From Archivesica marissinica (lineage: Eukaryota; Mollusca; Bivalvia; Venerida; Vesicomyidae): a stretch of DNA of 64,000 nt. The notes under the pieces are model-generated. The model was not told the origin of the DNA. It saw nothing but the letters and a program-made list of their open reading frames with translations, and did no database searches. A program made the position numbers and the translations under genes. Shown here one piece after another: positions 14,501-23,500 of this stretch. The stretch spans positions 43,517,372-43,581,371 of the forward strand of contig CM026398.1 in NCBI GenBank assembly GCA_014843695.1, in the 5' to 3' direction. Position 1 is the first letter of the stretch. Each line of letters begins with the position of its first letter.

Positions 14501-17500
14501 ATAGTTGAGCTTGAAACACTTGGCTGAATAGCAAACAACATAGATTCTGATCAGACACAGCACTACGCCGCAACTGATCTGGATCTATGCTGCTTGCAGA
14601 TGTGATTTTATTTACTCAGCAGGCAAAGTGTTAATTACAATGTGAGCACACATTATTTCAACGGGTGCACTACCAAAACTTGTGGAAATTGTCTTACCGG
14701 TATATTAATTGCCTTTTCATTATAATATAATATTATACAGATTTTATATTATAATATAATATTATACAGATTTTATATTATATTATAAACACAAAGTAAC
14801 AGATTTTATATTATAATATAATATTATACAGATTTCATATTATATTATAAACACAAAGTAACAGATTTTATATTATAATATAATATTATATAGATTTTAT
14901 ATTATAATATAATATTATACAGATTTTAATCAAAATTTGGGTGAAATTCAACCAAAAATTTAACCCAAAAGTTATTTATGGATTACCTCACAATATGGAT
15001 ACCAGGTATTTATTTACAAAACCTTGTTTATAAATAGTTTAGCTTATCGGTAATCATATTTTATTTTGCTCTGTTATGACACAGAATCTACATACAATAT
15101 ATGCAAAGAAAGCAAAAATGGGTTGAGCCACAAGTTCTTACAACATTAGAGACGGCTCTTCCCAAATGTTTATAAATAATTAATAAATGGTGAATTGCTA
15201 AAGTTACTAAGATATATTTAAATATCAATTATATTTTTCCATTTGCAAAATAAATACCGGTAGGCATAGACGTTAAACTACAGGCTGAAACATCTCACTA
15301 TCTGATAAAGGACAAGCTATATAGTGAGCGGTTACAGAGATAGCAACTTTCAACCGCCTCCATGGTCGAGTGGTTACGGTCACTGACTTGTATACCACTG
15401 TAACCTATCATCTCTAATGGCCACGGGTTCCAGCCCCGCTCAGACCATGTCTCATTTATATGAACAAGTTGGCAGTTTCTTACGGAGGTTGGTGCACCAA
15501 GTACTGGTTAACTACTGGAGCCTGCCCAGGAAAGGTGTTGTTAGGTAAACTGCCCGTCGCTCAAATGGGAAACCGGTAGCGACGTTAAATAAACTTAAAT
15601 ATAAAAAAAAGCAACTTTAACAGTACGGCAACTGTGACGCCAGGGCGAATACAATAACCTCCTTCTTCCAATAGTCAAGATAAAATCATACCTTTAGAAT
15701 ACGTCCAGTGTATGTGCCAAGAAATGCTACAATCTGGGAACCTACACTTGACACAGTAACAGATGTGACTATAGCATGGTACATAGGAATGACTGGATCC
15801 GCGTGTAATGCCCAGGTACCAATTGTATGATGAAAGATTTCTAGTCTGTCCTTGTTACATAGATAGTAGTCATCTGGCTGGTAAAATGTATCGTTATCAC
15901 TCTACAAAATGACAAGGGATATAATTAGTCCGGCTGATTCCAAACACTCACTCCATTGTGGAGGTCGTGATAGCGCAGTGGTAGCGAGTTTGCTTCAGGT
16001 GCGAAAGGCCCGGAGTTTGAGCCCCGATGGAACCGCCATGATTGTGCCCTTAGGAAAGGCACATAAATTCCATGTTGCCTCTTCTCTCTCCCTCACGGTG
16101 ATGGATTCCATCAGGAATGAGGTATCGAGAGTGATTAATATAAGTTGTAAGAACTTGTTTCGCAATCGCAAACTCCTGGCCTTTCACCCCTGAAGCGAAC
16201 GTGTTTCCACTGCACTATCACGACTTCCACAGAACAATATTAGCTGTCTTTGATCAACTAGTTTTCCATGTGTTCCATGTTACAGTAAGTTACATTAAAT
16301 TAAAATTGACAAACGTGATTGTAAGTAAGAGTGAAAAATAGTTTTTGGTCGCAATTTTGGATATTAAATTGGAATGGATTTATCTACACAGAGATTTGGA
16401 AGAGGCCATTTTAATCATTTCAATGTTCCGCAGGTCATGTTCACATCCACAAACATTTATTAATCATTTCAATGTTCCGTAGTCACGTTCACTTCCACAA
16501 ACATTTATTAATCATTTCAATGTTCCGCAGGTCATGTTCACATCCACAAACATTTATTAATCATTTCAATGTTCCGCAGTCACATTCACAAACATTTATT
16601 AATAATTTCAATGTTCTGCAGTCACATTCACATCCACAAACATTTATTAATCATTTCAATGTTCCGCAGTCACATTCACAAACATTTATTAAATGTTCCG
16701 CAGGTCATGTTCACATCCACAAACATTTATTAATCATTTCAATGTGTCGCAGTCACATCCACAAACATTTATTAATCATTTCAATGTTCTGCAGTCACAT
16801 TCACATCCACAAACATTTATTAATCATTTCAATGTTCCGCAGTCACATTCACATCCACAAACATTTATTAATCATTTCAATGTTCCGCAGTCACATTCAC
16901 ATTCACAAACATTTATTAATAATTTCAATGTTCTGCAGTCACATTCACATCCACAAACATTTATTAATCATTTCAATGTTCCGCAGTCACATTCACAAAC
17001 ATTTATTAAATGTTCCGCAGTCACATTCACATCCACAAACATTTATTAATCATTTCAATGTTCCGCAGTCACATTCACATCCACAAACATTTATTAATCA
17101 TTTCAATGTTCTGCAGTCACATTCACATCCACAAACATTTATTAATCATTTCAATGTTCCGCAGTCACATTCACAAACATTTATTAAATGTTCCGCAGTC
17201 ATGTTCACATCCATAAACATTTATTAATCATTTCAATGTGTCGCAGTCACATCCACAAACATTTATTAATCATTTCAATGTGCCGCAGTCACATCCACAA
17301 ACATTTATTAATCATTTCAATGTGTCGCAGTCACATCCACAAACATTTATTAATCATTTCAATGTGTCGCAGTCACATCCACAAACATATATTAATCATT
17401 TCAATGTGTCGCAGTCACATTCACAAACATTTATTAATCATTTCAATGTGTCGCAGTCACATCCACAAACATTTATTAATCATTTCAATGTGCCGCAGTC

Positions 17501-20500
17501 ACATCCACAAACATTTATTAATCATTTCAATGTGTCGCAGTCACATCCACAAACATTTATTAATCATTTCAATGTGTCGCAGTCACATCCACAAACATAT
17601 ATTAATCATTTCAATGTGTCGCAGTCACATTCACAAACATTTATTAATCATTTCAATGTGTCGCAGTCACATCCACAAACATTTATTAATCATTTCAATG
17701 TGCCGCAGTCACATCCACAAACATTTATTAATCATTTCAATGTGTCGCAGTCACATCCACAAACATTTATTAATCATTTCAATGTGTCGCAGTCACATCC
17801 ACAAACATTTATTAATCATTTCAATGTTTGATAAAATTCTGACTATCAATTTTTAGAATAGATGGCATTTAAATGATTTACATTTAACCCTTTGCCTCCT
17901 GCTGAGTAAATAAAATCACATTCGCAAACAACATAGATCCAGATCAGTCACGGCACTAAAGCCGCATGTGATCATGATCTATGTTGTTTGCTATTCAGCC
18001 AAGTGTTTTAGCTCCACTATCGGAGTAACAAACAGCATAAAGCCTGATCAGACGACACGTTCTGTACCGTCTGATCTGGCTCTATGCTGTTTGCAGGTGA
18101 TTTTATCTGCCGCTTGCTTGATTGATGTAGTGACTTAAGGTTTTAAATGGACAGCCATAATTTGATCAAACTATTCCAGCCAAATCTTACCGATTTTTTA
18201 CTACAAGGTCTTGTACTTTTGAATTTAATGTAGTCTTCAGAAGCTGAAGGTTGGTTCCCCCTGTAGCAGTCCTTTATGTTTTCTACAAACCTGCAATACA
18301 AATATGCTGTATTTATCAACAGGATCTATAAAGTCATGCTCATCAGGGCTCAAGCTAGATCTGCTGGGCTCAAGCTAGATATGCAGGGCTCAAGCTAGAT
18401 ATGCAGGGCTCAAGCTAGATCTGCAGGGCTCAAGCTAGAACTGCAGGGCTCAAGCTAGAACTGCAGGACTCAAGCTAGAACTGCAGGGCTCAAGCTAGAA
18501 CTGCAGGGCTCAAACTAGATATGCAGGGCTCATGCTAGTTTTGTTTAGTTTTGGGCTTAAAGATGCACCAACAGCGCAATATGGTGACTTTCTATCTATT
18601 ATTGATCGAGTAGTATTTCAAACATGGATAGAACCACAGCCCTTCCGCCAGATGGATAGCTTGCTCATATGGAACTTCCAGTGGGATTCAAACCTACAGT
18701 AGTGAGGGGCAAGGGTCAAAAAGTATTAACTGCTCGACCTTGGAGGCCCCAGTAGAAGCTACGGTATGCGGGAAGTCAGCTGACTCAGACAAGTGTTGTG
18801 CAACATATCCAGTGAATATCGTGCTTGAAGTATAAATAAATATGTCTATAAAGTATCTATCGCGACCCAAATATGAGCGAATAATTATATCTTTACGGTA
18901 TTATAACAAGAAGGCCAAAATGTATCGCTCGCCTCACTCATTTTTACCCAGAGGTCACCATTTTAACAACTTTGAAAGAACATTGTACTTTGATATAGGA
19001 ATTATCATGATTCGTCAAAATCTTGCTGGCAGTTCATGATTCAAGAAGAATTTTTAAGAATTTGTGCTATCTTTAGACAGTGGCCATCTTGGATTACGTA
19101 ATGATGTGATTTTAACAATTATGTAATCCCCCACATACCCAATAACCATGCCCATAAATGATGGCTATAAACCCAATGGTTACTGAGGAGAAGACGCTTA
19201 AATATTTCTAGGGCGGCGACGGACAGACATACTGGTATTGCGGCAACAATACCTCACACGAGCTTTGCTCAGGTGAGCTAAAAGTATATATGGATAAGTT
19301 TAAAGCAGCATTACATCGTATGAAATAAAAATGTATTTGAAAAATTCAATTTTTACGTATTGGTAGCAATGCTGCTATACATTCTAACATTATACTTTGT
19401 ATGCTTATGTTCATTTGGTAAACAGTGTTTTTTTGCGATAAAACAAACTCGAAATCGAAGGTAGGACTTTCCGAGTCGATCGGTCACACACTTGTTTACA
19501 ACCGGAACGCATCATCCGCACTTGTTTACATTCAGAATGCATCGACACCATTTGTCCCACGTTGTCTTTTTTAATTAAATTACTTATTATGTTGATTCAT
19601 ACCTCTGTTAGCGTCTTTTAGGGACATTTCTACATCCCCGCGAGGGGTTCGACATTAGAGGAAGATAGATAGATAGTATTTCATGTTCAAAATATATACG
19701 TTGTTTTCTACATCCTCCGTTGTTTCACGCATGCACGCTGTGCGTGTTTACATTTCGTGTGTTGATAAACAAATTCGCGTATACGACGGTTTAAATTTAT
19801 TGGAATTTTATCGTTTCTGAGCGACTATTTCGATTTTTGTAAACACACACACATTAGTATTTATATTTTACTCAAAATAACCTTTATTACGATGTAATGC
19901 TGCTTTAATACTCACAATATGAAATGTTAGCAGAGAGAGACATCTGTAATGTTCTATTACCTCCCTTGGCAGATAATAGTCTGATTTATTCCAAAATGTG
20001 AATAGGTCCTAGTTAGAATCCTTTGTTTTTACCGTTGTTCCCTAACCAGATGTTGCGGTATGATAATTGTGATTTTATCAAAATCGTGTTAATTAACTGA
20101 TAGCATTGTTTTACAAATAAGTACACATTGCATATGCGGTAGGAGATCCTTCGAGATATAGTAATTTAATAATCATATAAAGCGATAGTGGAATAAAATT
20201 GCTAGCATGTCGTGCAATCGAAACAACAATAAAAACAGAGGAAAACACTTAATAGAACCTATCTACTTGTAGGGAGTATTCAGAGGCAATAACTCACCAA
20301 TGTCTCTCATGGATATTTTGACTGCTGGGAAGTATAAAACACACATGTAACATATTTATTTGCAGTACAGACGGATCTGTAGTCCAGTGGTAACACGCTG
20401 GACTGGTAATCCAGGGATCGCAGGTTCGATCCCCCGTCTGACCCTAATAAAATTAACAGTCTTTCAGATGGGACGTTAAACCGAGGTCTCATGTCGGTGC

Positions 20501-23500
20501 TTTACACCGTGCAGGTAAAAGAACCAGATGAGACTCTGGAATGGGTCATTGCACTATCCTCCAAATCTAAAATTACTAATCTCTTCAGGAGGCATCGCTC
20601 ATATGGGCAACTGGTAGCGACGATAAATAAACGTAAAACACACATTTATTTGCAGTTGAAATGATGTTTACTTTATGAATTCTTAGATCCGCAGGCACAA
20701 GACACGATAGATTTCTATGCTCTATGGGCTTATAGTAACAAGTCTGTATTTTAGGAAAGTTATTGTGGCTTGCGCTTGTGCCTCTGTCGGAATTTTTATT
20801 ACTTTATATAACGTTTTTACTGTTACTAGAAAATATTAATAGTTAGTACAATTGTAATATATAAAATAATGTTGCTATTGTATATACACAGTCACAAGAC
20901 ACAATTTTTTTTTGCGCTTATGGTCATATAGTAGATCTAAGTAACTGACTATATGACCATAGGGCAAAAAATAAATTGCGTCTTGTGCCTGTGGGTATAT
21001 ACAATTGTGAACAATAATTATCTTATATGTTCTATATTTATATCTTGTCAATGTTATTTGAAAAAATAAATTGGCTACATCTGTCGGCTCAAAATTTAAA
21101 AAAATTTGATTAGTATTTGCCAGTGCCAACTTTGTTACTTCATCATCTTACGTAGATATAACGCATTTAAATAAATGGGTAGCATGTATGGGAACCAGAA
21201 GGCTTAGAGATTATTGCCCAAGTTTGGAACAGATTTCTTGACAAATCGGTCAATAACATTGGGAGTTGAGACTACAAAAGAAGCTAAACATGAATCAGTC
21301 GGACAATGAGCATATCAAGTGTTGTACAAATAAAACAATGCACTATTAATCGTTTCAATGTTCCGCAGTCACGTTCACATCCACAAACATTTATTAATCA
21401 TTTCAATGTTCCGCAGTCACGTTCACATCCACAAACATTTATTAATCATTTCAATGTTCCGCAGTCACGTTCACATCCACAAACATTTATTAATCATTTC
21501 AATGTTCCGCAGTCACATCCACAAACATTTATTAATCATTTCAATGTGTCGCAGTCACATCCACAAACATTTATTAATCATTTCAATGTTCTGCAGTCAC
21601 ATTCACATCCACAAACATTTCAATGTTCTGCAGTCACATTCACATCCACAAACATTTATTAATCATTTCAATGTGTCGCAGTCACATTCACATCCACAAA
21701 CATTTATTAATCATTTCAATGTTCCGCAGTCACATTCACATCCACAAACATTTATTAATCATTTCAATGTGTCGCAGTCACATCCACAAACATTTATTAA
21801 TCATTTCAATGTGTTGCAGTCACATCCACAAACATTTATTAATCATTTCAATGTGTCGCAGTCACATCCACAAACATTTATTAATCATTTCAATGTTCCG
21901 CAGTCACATTCACATCCACAAACATTTATTAATCATTTCAATGTGTCGCAGTCACATTCACATCCACAAACATTTATTAATCATTTCAATGTGTCGCAGT
22001 CACATCCACAAACATTTATTAATCATTTCAATGTTCCAGTCACATTCACATCCACAAACATTTATTAATCATTTCAATGTGTCGCAGTCACATTCACATC
22101 CACAAACATGTATTAATCAGTTCATGTTCCGCAGTCAAGTTCACATCCACAAGCATTTATTAATCATTTCATGTTCCGCAGTCACGATCATATCCACAAA
22201 CATTTATTAATCATTTCATGTTCAGCAGTCACGATCATATCCACAAACATTTATTAATCATTTCATGTTCAGCAGTCACGATCACATCCACAAACATTTA
22301 TTAATCATTTCAATGCGTCGCAGTCACGTTCACATCCACAAACATTTATTAATCATTTCAATGTGTCGCAGTCACGATCACATCCACAAACATTATTTGG
22401 TCAACTTTTAAAATAATCTTCAATTGTTTAGTAAACATTTTGCATTAATGTACACATAACTGGACATATACCACTGGTAAACATATGTTCTTGTAAAACT
22501 AATTCTGGCAGGTGGGGTACAGGGCTCATCAGAGGGGGCGACATGGGTGAAATAATCACACTAGTGACCTTGACCATTGCCCCCTGGGAGCCCCATTTCT
22601 CCCGTAAAATTTCTCCATGACTATTTCCAAAGAGCGTTCAATTACAAATAAGAAAAAAGCAAAAAACACATTAATGAATTGTCATCTGCAACAATTATTT
22701 GAACTATTTATAGACATTATTTTACACAGCATGCAGAGTTAATTATACCAATGAACACTAGTCACATGACTTATATTGATCAGAATAGTGTATATATGTA
22801 TACCTTACCTTGTTTTGATGTTCTCCAGCGTGTATACACACACAACTGATCTGGCTGATTCTGAGAAGATAGCTATAAACAGAGTTTCTTCTCCAATGAT
22901 AATTTTCTTTACAACCCTAATTATCTTGAAACTTCCACATGTTATGGGCATATCTACATACGTATAAGGTGCAGTGGCGCCATATTGGGATTGATGCTGG
23001 CAGATCTGGGCAATACGACTTCTCCTCTCACCAGTAGAGCGAACCTTCTGTAGACTGAAAAATATTCTCAAATCGCCTATCGGAAAACCATCAACGTATT
23101 TCTCCGTAAAAACAGGCGTTTCAGCATAAGGCTTGAACCCATACCACGTACTACTCTTATCATTCCCGCTATTTTCATACCACGCTATACCAGGAGCCAG
23201 GCACCGACTCCTTCTAGTTGATGCCGGTACATGCGGACATCCGACAAACAGGAAGTGGGTAACATGTGTGGCCATGAATGCTACTACGCCCTCTATCTTT
23301 ATTGGAAGTTGTAGACGATTCACGATTTGCGAGATATTCTCAAGCTTCCGTATATCGCAGTGGCTGCGTGTACTACTACATGTCGTGACAAGGTCGCCAT
23401 CGTTCTCCGTTTCATTGTAAATCATGATTCTAATAATATCATTTACGTTTTCATGCACAGGACTAGTGCCAGCCTGCTCTACAAGCTGTAAGCGAGTAGT

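Noticed and set aside
20378..20460. tRNA-Thr gene
   Set aside because: Good A and B boxes and anticodon arm, but followed by the SINE A body and tail like other copies, and the acceptor stem is not clean.
23133..23420. 95-codon plus-strand open frame
   Set aside because: Antisense of plexin exon 1.
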